DNA from: Caulobacteraceae bacterium
Lineage (GTDB): Bacteria; Pseudomonadota; Alphaproteobacteria; Caulobacterales; Caulobacteraceae
Length of the DNA: 63,250 nucleotides
NCBI GenBank assembly: GCA_019247715.1
Contig: JAFBAO010000070.1
Coordinates: 1-63,250, forward strand
Direction: 5' to 3'
Each line of letters opens with the position of its first letter. Position 1 is the stretch's first letter. This document shows, piece by piece, positions 42,500 to 50,443 of the stretch. A program made the position numbers and the translations under genes. The notes beneath the pieces were generated by a model. That model was not told where the DNA came from. It saw only the letters and a list, made by a program, of their open reading frames with translations, and searched no databases.

Positions 42500-43381
42500 T
42501 CAGGCGAGGGCGGGCTCGCCGGCGAGGGCCTCGTCGATCAGGGCCAGGAACCGCGTTCGCTTCTCCACCTTCAGATCGGGGCGGCGATCGAACCCCACCT
42601 CGTGCAGCCAGGCGCCCCGCCGCTCGGCGTAGCACTCCGAGATCGGCGCCCCCGGAACGATCGCGACCCGTTCGATGCGCCGTTCCTCGAGCGACGAAGG
42701 CTCCATCTGCGCGTAAATCGAGCGCCAGTTCCCGCCGCCGGTGTCCAGCCCGACGAACCAGTCCTGCCCGAAGTCCACGTCCCGGCCCTCCAGGAAGGCG
42801 GTCCGGAAGAAGCAGTAGCCGGCCCAGAGGAACCAGCGCTCGCCCGCCCAGCGCTTGTCGCCGTGCACCGGCTGGCGCGACAGCGGCTCGAACGGATCGC
42901 AGGGCGCGACGGGGACCAGATCGTGGTCCAGGAAGCCGAACAGCTCCGGGCCAGCGGGGCGGATCAGTCGCCGCCAGATCCAGTTCAGCGCCAGACCGTG
43001 GGAGCGGCTCGGGCTCTTGGCCCCCCAGGGGTTGGCCGGCAGCCGCAGGTAAGGCGTTCCGAGCTGGCCGCACAGCGCCTCGATCTTCTGGGCGGCCTCG
43101 TCGTCCCGCGAGTTATCGGCGACGATGTGCAAGGCGCCGGCCACGAAGCGGCGAACCGCGAGAAGCTGCCGCTCGAGGATCTCGGCGTCATTGAACGCGA
43201 CGGTGACCAGCAGTCGGGCGCCGGCGATGCGCCGACCGAGCTCGTCCAGGTCGCCCGCCATTTGCGGCCGCTTGACGTACCAGGCGGTGACCCGGTCGTA
43301 GCGCCAGGTCTTGTAGGCGTGGAAAAGCGGTCTCAGTCGGGCCCAGTCCCTGGGGCGGTATTCGGCGAGCGGCTTGGGCAT
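42500..43381 (-). CDS. Glycosyltransferase-like protein (GT-A fold probable)
   Basis: A 293-residue protein that reads like a GT-A nucleotide-sugar transferase. An early strand LLVTVAFNDAEILERQL is followed by HIVADNSRDDEA and by the DxD-like metal site FGFLDHDLVP near residue 145. The C-terminal half has WFLWAGYCFFRTAF, then DWFVGLDTGGGNWR and conserved acidic residues. No membrane segment. The ATG overlaps the TGA of the preceding glycosyltransferase by one base (TGATG), so translation is coupled. The donor and acceptor are unknown; the setting suggests a surface polysaccharide. Confidence 0.75.
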   Translation of the reverse strand: MPKPLAEYRPRDWARLRPLFHAYKTWRYDRVTAWYVKRPQMAGDLDELGRRIAGARLLVTVAFNDAEILERQLLAVRRFVAGALHIVADNSRDDEAAQKIEALCGQLGTPYLRLPANPWGAKSPSRSHGLALNWIWRRLIRPAGPELFGFLDHDLVPVAPCDPFEPLSRQPVHGDKRWAGERWFLWAGYCFFRTAFLEGRDVDFGQDWFVGLDTGGGNWRSIYAQMEPSSLEERRIERVAIVPGAPISECYAERRGAWLHEVGFDRRPDLKVEKRTRFLALIDEALAGEPALA

Positions 43382-44844
43382 CAGGGCGCGGGCTCTTCCG
43401 GGCCCGGCTCCAGCACCGCCGCGAAGACGCCGGCGGCGGCCTCGGCCCAGGCCGGATGGCGAAAACGCTCGGCGATCGCCTGCTCATAGGGGGCGCGGGC
43501 GGCCGGGTCGACGATCCAGGCCTTCAAGGCGATGCGCCACGCCGCCTCGTCCTCGGCCTCGAGGCAGGGCGAGAAGTCCGCGGCAAGCTCGGGAAGCGCG
43601 CCGGCGCTGGAGGCCAGCACCGCCTTGCCGCGCGCGAAAGCCTCGACCACCGGCAACCCGTAACCCTCGTAGAGGGAGGGATAGAGGCAGAAGGCCGCGC
43701 GCCGATAGAGCAGGTCCAGCAGCGCGTCCGAGACGCCGGCGAGGACCACCAGCGAGCCGCCGGGTCCGCTGTCCTCCTTCAGGGTGCGCTCGAAGGCCTC
43801 CATCATCCAGCCGGGCCGGCCGACGAAGACCAGCTTGAAGCCTTGGAGACGCGGATCCCCCTCGGCCAGCAGCGCCTTCCACACGCGGTGCAGGAGCTGG
43901 TGGCCTTTGCGCGGCTCGATGGTGCTGACGAAGAGCGCATAGCGCCCCTCCTCCAGTCCCGCGGGGAGCATGAGGCCCGACGCCGAGCGCATCTCGGCCG
44001 GGTCGGCGCCCAGTGGGCGCACCGCGAGCTTGGGCGGCGCGATGGCGTGTTCGGCGCAATATCGGCGCACGTCGGCGGCCACCGCCTTGGAGTTGACCAC
44101 CACCTGCTCCGCATTCGCGAAGGCGGCGTCCCAGTAGTGGCGCATGTCGTCCACGTCCCGCGGCTTGAAGAAATGCGGGGACTGCAGGGGTATGATGTCG
44201 TAGCAGACGATGGCCAGCCTCACGCCCTTGCCGGTCCTGAGGGCGCCTATCTCACAGATGTTGCCGTCGTTCCACCCGTAGCCGGAGCAGAAGAGCACGT
44301 CGCCGCGACGAAAGGCGACCGGCGGCCCGAGCGCGATGTCCGGCGTCACGAAGTCGCGGCGGGCGCCGTCGGAATCGAGCATCACCCTTCGGTGTCGGTC
44401 GTTCATGAGCCGTCGCTGGAGCCAGTCGGCGGCGCGCGCGCGGCCGGAGTTCGGCGAGAGCACCCGGATCCGTTCGAGCAGCCTCAGCAGCGTCCTTCGC
44501 CCCTGCAGGACGGCGTAGAGACCGCGAGGGATCCAGGCGCTGCGGCGCTTGCGGCGGCCGGTGGGGTCCGGGGCGGACCATGTGTTGATCGTCGCCGTTC
44601 CCTCGATGAACGGGTCCCGGAACCGCGGGAGGACGACGCGATAGGCCATGATCTCCGAGTCGAAGACCGCGAACACCACGTCCTCCAGGTGGTCGCGCGC
44701 CCAGCGGGCGAATTCCCGTTCGGCCCGGACGATACCGGCAGGCGGACCGCTCCACCGCGCCGACGAGGTGAGATCAAAGACTATCCGCGTTCGGGGCGTC
44801 GAAACTTCCGAGATCGCCGAAGGCCCGGCGGCGGCTAAGGTCAT
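43381..44844 (-). CDS. Glycosyltransferase family 4-like (GT-B fold)
   Basis: 487 residues. The C-terminal nucleotide-sugar-binding domain has STIEPRKGHQLLHRVW and the E-x7-E block PSLYEGYGLPVVEAFARGKA followed by SSAGALPELA, typical of GT4 enzymes. The N-terminal acceptor domain contains GDVLFCSGYGWNDG and AIVCYDIIPLQSPHFF, features shared with mannosyltransferase-like proteins of O-antigen or exopolysaccharide clusters. Start MTLAAAGPSAISE; the first ~20 residues are probably flexible. It lies 181 bp downstream of the GT2 gene and overlaps the next gene by one base. Confidence 0.88.
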   Translation of the reverse strand: MTLAAAGPSAISEVSTPRTRIVFDLTSSARWSGPPAGIVRAEREFARWARDHLEDVVFAVFDSEIMAYRVVLPRFRDPFIEGTATINTWSAPDPTGRRKRRSAWIPRGLYAVLQGRRTLLRLLERIRVLSPNSGRARAADWLQRRLMNDRHRRVMLDSDGARRDFVTPDIALGPPVAFRRGDVLFCSGYGWNDGNICEIGALRTGKGVRLAIVCYDIIPLQSPHFFKPRDVDDMRHYWDAAFANAEQVVVNSKAVAADVRRYCAEHAIAPPKLAVRPLGADPAEMRSASGLMLPAGLEEGRYALFVSTIEPRKGHQLLHRVWKALLAEGDPRLQGFKLVFVGRPGWMMEAFERTLKEDSGPGGSLVVLAGVSDALLDLLYRRAAFCLYPSLYEGYGLPVVEAFARGKAVLASSAGALPELAADFSPCLEAEDEAAWRIALKAWIVDPAARAPYEQAIAERFRHPAWAEAAAGVFAAVLEPGPEEPAP

Positions 44845-44861
44845 GGCGTACGGCGCAGCGG

Positions 44862-44939
44862 CTAGTGTGTCGAAGTCGAAGTTCGCTTTATTGTCGGGGG
44901 AGGCGCCGAAGCCAGCTTCGGACTAGTAAACCACACTAG
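44862..44939. repeat. Nested inverted repeats upstream of the GT4 gene
   Basis: Outer arms CTAGTGTG (44862-44869) and CACACTAG (44932-44939) are perfect complements about 60 bp apart. Inside is a compact hairpin, CCGAAG-CCAG-CTTCGG (44906-44921). The block is immediately upstream of the GT4 start at 44844 and may form a structured leader or an operator. Confidence 0.45.
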
Positions 44940-45025
44940 ATTCATAGCCGTTGCTGGCGTCCCTATCGAGTCCGAAGTCGGCTCTGCGCCCGCCCCCTTC
45001 ACTTACGAACTTCGGACCGCAAACA

Positions 45026-46186
45026 CTAGAGGCCTCTTGCGGCGGCTTGCCTTGGGCCTCGCCGGCGCATGCTCCAGGCCGCCTTCAAGACCGTGCTCGG
45101 GTTCTCCCAGCAAAGCCGCAGCAACAGGCTGTTGGCGTCGCGGGCCTCGGCTGGATCGGAACTCTTCATCTGCGCGACCAAGGCCATCGCCGCCAGCCGG
45201 CGTTCTGCGTGGCTGAGGTCCGACAGGCGGTCGAGGATCTGGCTGCCGGACGGACGGGCCGCGGCCTCATAGATGGGCCGCCCTTCGGCGAGCTCCAGCC
45301 AACGGTAAAGCGCTGCGTCCTCCGCATAAAAGGCGTCCGCCGGGCCTTGGCGCCGCCAGTCCGGCGGGCAGGTCAGCACGTCCGCCGGGTCTCGCCCTTC
45401 CAGGCGCCGGACCTCGGCCGCCTTCCTGGCCAGCCGGACAGAGAACGCCTGCCGCAGGCCGTCCCGCTTGGAGACCCCGCCGTCGTGCACCCGGTAGCTC
45501 ACCAGCGCCTCCGGCAGGTTCACCACCTCGGCCGCCTCGGCCACCCGCAACCATAGATCGTAGTCCTCCGCCGCCTCGAAGACGCAACGGTAGCCGCCCA
45601 GGCGGCGCAGGAGCTCGGTGCGGGCCATGACCGAAGAGTGGATGAAGGGATTGCAGTGGGCCAGCAGCAGGCTCAGGGCGTGCGGATCGGTCTCGGGTCT
45701 TCGCTGGCCGACCACGCGTCCGCCGTCGTCGATCTCCTGGGCCCAGGCGCCCACGAGGCCCGTCTGCGGCTGGGCGGCGAGGAATGCGGCCTGTCGCTCC
45801 AGTCGTTCCGGGTGGGCGAGGTCATCGGCGTCCAGGCGCGCCAGCAGCGGCGCGCGCGCCGCCGCCAAGCCGTGGTTCAGAGCGTCACACAGACCCCGCC
45901 TCGGCTGCACGAGAACCTTCAGCCTGGGGTCGCGCTGCTGAAAGGCCCGCAGGATCTCGGCCGAACCGTCGGTGGATCCGTCGTCCACCACTAGAAGCTC
46001 CAGGTCGGCGAGGGTCTGGCCAAGGACGCTTTCGATCGCCTCTCCGAGCCATCGGGCCGCGTTGTGGGCGGGCATGAGCACCGACACCCGCGGCGGTCCC
46101 TCGGCGCCCATCCGGTCCCCCATCCGTCGATTCTCGCTCGTTACGGTTGTAGACATTGGGCGAGCCATTGTCACGGCGATTTCCAT
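45026..46186 (-). CDS. Family 2 glycosyltransferase
   Basis: A 386-residue GT-A inverting transferase. The start of the catalytic domain is VSVLMPAHNAARWLGEAIES, followed by LELLVVDDGSTDGS and the DxD motif in LLARLDADDLAHPERL. EAAEDYDLWLRVAE is the catalytic-base block. After residue ~250 there is a helical extension with no clear homology. Several in-frame ATGs precede the domain (46186, 46156, 46123, 46111); the true start may be one of the later ones. It is the first of three glycosyltransferase genes on this strand. Confidence 0.9.
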   Translation of the reverse strand: MEIAVTMARPMSTTVTSENRRMGDRMGAEGPPRVSVLMPAHNAARWLGEAIESVLGQTLADLELLVVDDGSTDGSAEILRAFQQRDPRLKVLVQPRRGLCDALNHGLAAARAPLLARLDADDLAHPERLERQAAFLAAQPQTGLVGAWAQEIDDGGRVVGQRRPETDPHALSLLLAHCNPFIHSSVMARTELLRRLGGYRCVFEAAEDYDLWLRVAEAAEVVNLPEALVSYRVHDGGVSKRDGLRQAFSVRLARKAAEVRRLEGRDPADVLTCPPDWRRQGPADAFYAEDAALYRWLELAEGRPIYEAAARPSGSQILDRLSDLSHAERRLAAMALVAQMKSSDPAEARDANSLLLRLCWENPSTVLKAAWSMRRRGPRQAAARGL

Positions 46187-46280
46187 GCCGATTCAGTAGC
46201 CTTCTCATGTAGTGCGCCGAGATTGTGGCGTGAATGAATCATAATGGTCACTTTGGCCGGAGAACTGACTTTTTCTATCG

Positions 46281-46303
46281 GTCACCTGCTCTAGAAAGGT
46301 GAC
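46281..46303. promoter_or_regulatory. 7-bp inverted repeat in the cutA-GT2 spacer
   Basis: GTCACCT (46281-46287) and AGGTGAC (46297-46303) are perfect complements around a 9-base AT-leaning centre. A further GGTCAC copy lies about 35 bases to the left. It is upstream of the GT2 gene and just downstream of cutA, so it may be an operator or a transcript-end hairpin; no T-run follows on the minus strand. Confidence 0.35.
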
Positions 46304-46323
46304 TCGGAGGCGCCTAGACGTCG

Positions 46324-46665
46324 TTAATCGCCACCTAGACTGCCCGTCACTCCGTCGATCCAGGCCAGGTAGTCTGGGAGGCCGTTGTCGATCGGCAGGG
46401 CGATGATCTCGGGGGTCTCGTAGGCGTGGGCCGCCTTGAGCGCCGCCATCGCCGGTTCCACCAGCTCCCGACGGGTCTTGACGAGCAACAGGATCTCCGC
46501 CCCGCGCTCGAGCCGCTCGCGCCACAGATAGAAGCTCTCGATCGGCAGCAGCTGCACGCAGGCCGCCATCCTGCCTTCCACCAGCAGCCGGGCGAGCCGC
46601 TCGGCTTCGCCGCGGTCGGCGGCGGTCGCCATCATCACCGCGTAGGCCCTGTCGTTCGAAGCCAT
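46324..46665 (-). CDS. cutA: Divalent cation tolerance protein CutA
   Basis: A 113-residue trimeric PII-like protein from the ATG at 46665, which has GGAGGGAG upstream. Family motifs are ARLLVEGRMAACVQLLP, SFYLWRERLERGAEILLLVKT and the C-terminal HAYETPEIIALPI. It was linked to copper tolerance in E. coli, though the molecular role is unclear. The frame is open further upstream without family-like residues. Confidence 0.95.
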   Translation of the reverse strand: MASNDRAYAVMMATAADRGEAERLARLLVEGRMAACVQLLPIESFYLWRERLERGAEILLLVKTRRELVEPAMAALKAAHAYETPEIIALPIDNGLPDYLAWIDGVTGSLGGD

Positions 46666-46729
46666 GGCTTCTCCCTCCGAACGGCGTTCTTGGCGTCTCG
46701 AGCCCGCGTTCGGGCCGCGCACGACCCTA

Positions 46730-47104
46730 TCAGGCGCCACCGAAGATGTAGGCGCAGAGCTTGTTGCCTTCGAGATCGCGGAAATAGGCGAAATAGGCGC
46801 CCGGCCCGCGTTCGCCGGGCGCTCCCTCGTCGGCGCCCCCCAGCGCCAGGGCCTTGGCGTAGAAGGCGTCCACCTGGGCGCGACTTTCCAGGCCAAAGCC
46901 GATCATCGAGCCGTTGCCGACGCAGGCGTCCTTGCCGTTGTGGGGCTTGAGAACCCCGAAGGCCGCGCCCGGCGTCCCGTAGATGCGCCCGCCGGTGGGA
47001 TGGTCGAACATCTTCTCGACGCCGATGGTCGCGAAAAGGGCGTCGTAGAAAGCCTTGGCCTTCTCCAGATTGTTCGATCCGACGGTGGAATAGCCAAGCA
47101 GCAT
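46730..47104 (-). CDS. VOC (glyoxalase/bleomycin-resistance fold) family protein
   Basis: A 124-residue VOC protein with paired beta-alpha-beta-beta-beta modules. The first begins MLLGYSTVGSNNLEKAKAFY, and the second has GFGLESRAQVDAFYAKAL and YFAYFRDLEGNKLCAY, where acidic and histidine residues would bind a metal. Substrate unknown. GGAGAG precedes the ATG. It sits 64 bp upstream of cutA on the same strand. Confidence 0.9.
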   Translation of the reverse strand: MLLGYSTVGSNNLEKAKAFYDALFATIGVEKMFDHPTGGRIYGTPGAAFGVLKPHNGKDACVGNGSMIGFGLESRAQVDAFYAKALALGGADEGAPGERGPGAYFAYFRDLEGNKLCAYIFGGA

Positions 47105-47197
47105 CGCGGTCTCTCCATCTCTCTCGGTGGCCGGCGGCGTGGCTCGCCGTCGCGCTCAGGAACTCATTGGCGAACCAACGCGGCGCCCGGCTTGCGG

Positions 47198-47800
47198 CTA
47201 GGGAACGGGAATCCCGTTCTCGCCCACGGCGATGATCTGGCGCGTGGGCCCGCCCGGCGGGGTGAAGGTGCTGACACGGACCTTCAGCCCCGGCTTGACC
47301 AGAGAGCGGTCGCTGCTCGGCGTGTTCAGCACCACCGGCGTTCCCGGCGGCACCGTCACCTTGCGCACGCCCGAGCCATAGTCGATTTCGAGCACGTCGC
47401 CGCCCTCGGACTTGGTCACCTGCCCGACCACGCCGTTGGTCATGGTGGTGCCCGCCTGGGCGTCCATCAGGAAGTCGAGCCCCGGTCCCTTCTGGGGCAG
47501 GACATGAACCTCCACCGAGACGCCCGTCCCGTCGGGCTTGGCGTGGTTGGTGGCGCCGAGGTAGCTGCCGGGCTTGATGTCGCTGACCGCGATCGGCTTG
47601 GAGACGATCACGGTCCAGTCGGGCTGCAGCTTGATCGTCCTGGCGGCTCCGCCCGGCTCGGCGAGGGTCACCTCGGCCGGGGTGATGGTGGCCACCACAC
47701 CCTCGACGCTCTGGATCTTCGGCGCAGGACCGGTCTGGGTCTGAGCCTCCGCGGCGCCCGTCAGGATGAGGAACGCCGCCACGGCAAGGGCAAGCTTCAT
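47198..47800 (-). CDS. Exported hypothetical protein, 200 aa
   Basis: Not assigned. The ATG at 47800 gives a clean signal peptide (MKLALAVAAFLILTGAAEAQ, cleavage likely after AEA). The mature part is beta-rich with glycine-spaced strands (SVEGVVATITPAEVTLAEPG, DIKPGSYLGATNH, VRKVTVPPGTPVVLN), which suggests an OB-like or DUF5666-type periplasmic domain. In-frame codons upstream of 47800 are less likely to be used. It is a single gene between the VOC gene and the ligase gene. Confidence 0.85.
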   Translation of the reverse strand: MKLALAVAAFLILTGAAEAQTQTGPAPKIQSVEGVVATITPAEVTLAEPGGAARTIKLQPDWTVIVSKPIAVSDIKPGSYLGATNHAKPDGTGVSVEVHVLPQKGPGLDFLMDAQAGTTMTNGVVGQVTKSEGGDVLEIDYGSGVRKVTVPPGTPVVLNTPSSDRSLVKPGLKVRVSTFTPPGGPTRQIIAVGENGIPVP

Positions 47801-47942
47801 GGTTGGCCGCTCCCGCGCGGGGTTGGAGTCTTCTTCGTTCGAACGTCCCCTGTCCATCCTCTTAGCCGAACGCCGTTCAGTGACGCAACGGCGTTACGGG
47901 CGCGAGACCGACGATCCGCCCGGCCGCTTCGACCGTCGGCGC

Positions 47943-49568
47943 CTACGCCTTCGCCGCTTCGCCGTGGCGGTGGGGTTCGAGCGCCTCGCGCAGGAGGCGC
48001 TTCATCACCTTGCCGTTCGGATTGCGGGGCAAGGGCTCGCGGGTGATCGACCAGGTCTCCGGCACCTTGTAGTCGGCGAGCGCCGCGCCCAGCGCCGCCC
48101 GCAACGTGCGCTTGGGTATGTCGCGCGCGCCCTCGGCCAGCACCACCACCGCATGGACCCGTTCGCCCAGGACCGCACAGGGCCGGCCAACCACCGCCGC
48201 TTCCGCCACCCCGGCCTGCGCCGTCAGGACGCTCTCGACCTCGGCCGAGAAGATCTTGTAGCCGCCGCGGTTGATCATGTCCTTCTTGCGGTCGTGGACG
48301 TAGACGAAGCCCGCCTCATCCATGGTCCCGAGATCGCCGGACCGCCAGAAAGAGCCGACGAACTCGGAAGCGGTCGCCGCAGCGGCGCCCCAGTAGCCCT
48401 GGGCCACCAGCGCGCCGCCGATCCAGATCTCGCCGATCTGGCCGCGGGGGACCTCCCGGCCGTCGTGGTTCATGACGATGATCTCGACGCCGGGCGCGGG
48501 CAGGCCGACCGAGCCGCGGTGGCTGACCGCCAGGGCGGGGGGCATCATCACCGCCGGGCCGGTGGTCTCGGTCGCCCCGTAACAGTTCATCAGCCGGAGG
48601 CCGGGCAGGGCCTCGGCGAGCCGCTCGATGGTGGCCAGCGCCATCGGCGCGCCGCCGTAGCCGGCTACGCGCCAGGCCGCGAGGTTCCGGCGCTCGAAGG
48701 AGGGGCTCATCAGGCAGAGGTTGTACATGGCCGGCACCATGACCGTGTGGGTCATCCGCTCTTTGTCGGCCAGTTCCAGGAACCTGGCGGCCGAGAACGA
48801 CTGCAGCACGATCATCGCGCCTTGCGCGTAGGCGGGGGCGGTGATGGAGGCCACCAGCCCGGTGACGTGGCTCATGGGGGCCGCGACCAGACAGCGGTCG
48901 GCCGGGCCCATCTCCATGCAGTAGGCGTAATTGAGCGTCGAGTGGATGAGGTTGGCGTGCGAGAGCATCGCCCCTTTGGGGTGGCCGGTGGTGCCCGAGG
49001 TGTAGAGGATCACCGCGACGTCGTCCTGGCTCGCCGGCGCCGCGGCGGCGGGCGACCCCGAGACCAGGTCGGCGAAGGCCGCGCCGTCGACGTCGAGGGC
49101 CAGTTTCAACCGGGCCAGGCCGGCGGGCCCGGGCGCCGCCGCCTCGTAGGCCGCTTCGTAGAAGAGGGCCGCGGCCTGGCAGTCGCCGATCACGTATTCG
49201 AGGCCCGCCCGCTGTTCGCGGACGCTCACCGGCACGGTCACCGCGCCCAGTCGGGCGGCGGCGAAGAACACCAGGACGAAGGGCAGGCCATTGCCGAGCA
49301 GCATGACGATACGCTCGCCGTGCTCGATTCCGGCCCGCGCCATGCCGCCGGCGAGGGCGGCGATGCGCGCGTCGAGCTCCAGCCAGGTGAGCCGTTCGTC
49401 CCCCGAGACCAGCGCTTCGGCTTGCGGGCGCTCGCGCGCGGCGCGCTCCACGAGGGCGTCCAGCCGGCCAGGGCGATCGGCGAAGCAGCGGACCACGCGG
49501 TCGCCCGGCCGTCGCTCCCACCGCAGCCGCCGCGCCACCGCCCGCCAGTCGGAACTCGGCGCCATCAT
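47943..49568 (-). CDS. AMP-binding acyl-CoA synthetase-like enzyme
   Basis: A 541-residue ANL-superfamily ligase that activates a carboxylic acid with ATP and transfers it to CoA. Core motifs are the P-loop YTSGTTGHPKGAMLSH, the adenine-binding block LMNCYGATETTGP, the hinge in GDLGTMDEAGFVYVHDRKKD and the catalytic lysine in NPNGKVMKR. The ATG at 49568 (GGAG upstream) gives MMAPSSDWRAVARRL. The frame runs open to 50123, but that part is antisense to the TSUP gene. The substrate chain length cannot be read from sequence. Confidence 0.92.
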   Translation of the reverse strand: MMAPSSDWRAVARRLRWERRPGDRVVRCFADRPGRLDALVERAARERPQAEALVSGDERLTWLELDARIAALAGGMARAGIEHGERIVMLLGNGLPFVLVFFAAARLGAVTVPVSVREQRAGLEYVIGDCQAAALFYEAAYEAAAPGPAGLARLKLALDVDGAAFADLVSGSPAAAAPASQDDVAVILYTSGTTGHPKGAMLSHANLIHSTLNYAYCMEMGPADRCLVAAPMSHVTGLVASITAPAYAQGAMIVLQSFSAARFLELADKERMTHTVMVPAMYNLCLMSPSFERRNLAAWRVAGYGGAPMALATIERLAEALPGLRLMNCYGATETTGPAVMMPPALAVSHRGSVGLPAPGVEIIVMNHDGREVPRGQIGEIWIGGALVAQGYWGAAAATASEFVGSFWRSGDLGTMDEAGFVYVHDRKKDMINRGGYKIFSAEVESVLTAQAGVAEAAVVGRPCAVLGERVHAVVVLAEGARDIPKRTLRAALGAALADYKVPETWSITREPLPRNPNGKVMKRLLREALEPHRHGEAAKA

Positions 49569-49701
49569 CCATTCTCCAGGATCGTCCGCTTCTGGGCCGC
49601 CCACCATAGCAGCCGGCGAGGCCGCGATGCGAACCATTGGCAGCCATCGGTCGTCCGCATGTTTGGCTTTGCAAGCCGCCGCCCCCGGCGATAGCTGGAC
49701 C

Positions 49702-50442
49702 ATGATGTGGGCTCTGCTGGCGGCGGCGGGACTTTGGGCGGGCGCGCAGAACGCCCTCGCCGGCGGCGGCTCCTTCGTCACCTTGCCCACCCTGATCCTT
49801 TCGGGGCTCGATCCGAGGGCGGCCAACATCACCTCCACCGTCGCCCTGTTTCCGGGCCAGGTGACGACCGGGCTCGCCGGACGAAGGCTGGTGTCCGGCG
49901 GCGAGCGGCTCTCGTTCCGGGCCCTCTTCCTCATCAGCCTGGTCGGCGGAGCGGCGGGGGCGCTGCTGCTGCTGGCCACCCCGCCCACCTTCTTCGCCCG
50001 GCTGGTCCCGTGGCTGGTGCTGTTCGCCACCAGCCTCTTCGCCTGGGGCAGCTTCTTTCGCCGGCGCGGCGCGGCCGGCGCCGGCATGGGGCCGCTTGGG
50101 GCCGGCGCAGCCCAGTTCCTCATCGCGGTCTACGGGGGCTATTTCGGCGGCGGCATCGGCTTTCTGATGCTCGCGGCCCTCACCATCGCGGGGCTGCCGG
50201 TGCGCGCGGCCGGGGCGACCAAGAACGCGCTGGCCGCAGTGATGAACGCCTCGGCCGTGGGCATCTTCATTTTCTCGCCGGAGGTCCGCTGGCTCTCGGC
50301 GCTCGCCGTCGGGGCCGGGGCCATGGCCGGGGGCCTCGTGGGCGCCTGGCTGCTTCGCTGGGTGAACGAGACGGCGCTCAGGATCGGGGTCATCGTGCTC
50401 GGCGTCGCCCTGACGGCCGGCCTCTTCCTGCGGACGCCCTGA
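49702..50442 (+). CDS. TSUP family transporter (TauE/SafE)
   Basis: A 246-residue membrane protein with about eight hydrophobic helices and the two glycine-rich half-repeats typical of the family (NALAGGGSFVTLPTLIL and GGYFGGGIGFLMLAALTI). TSUP proteins export sulfite or organosulfonates or import them, and the substrate is not evident here. Two ATGs stand in tandem at 49702. Convergent with the MscS gene, with one base between the stops. Confidence 0.9.
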   Translation: MMWALLAAAGLWAGAQNALAGGGSFVTLPTLILSGLDPRAANITSTVALFPGQVTTGLAGRRLVSGGERLSFRALFLISLVGGAAGALLLLATPPTFFARLVPWLVLFATSLFAWGSFFRRRGAAGAGMGPLGAGAAQFLIAVYGGYFGGGIGFLMLAALTIAGLPVRAAGATKNALAAVMNASAVGIFIFSPEVRWLSALAVGAGAMAGGLVGAWLLRWVNETALRIGVIVLGVALTAGLFLRTP

Positions 50443-50443
50443 C

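Noticed and set aside
47766..49694. 642-codon plus-strand frame over the AMP-binding gene
   Set aside because: Antisense composition shadow without motifs.
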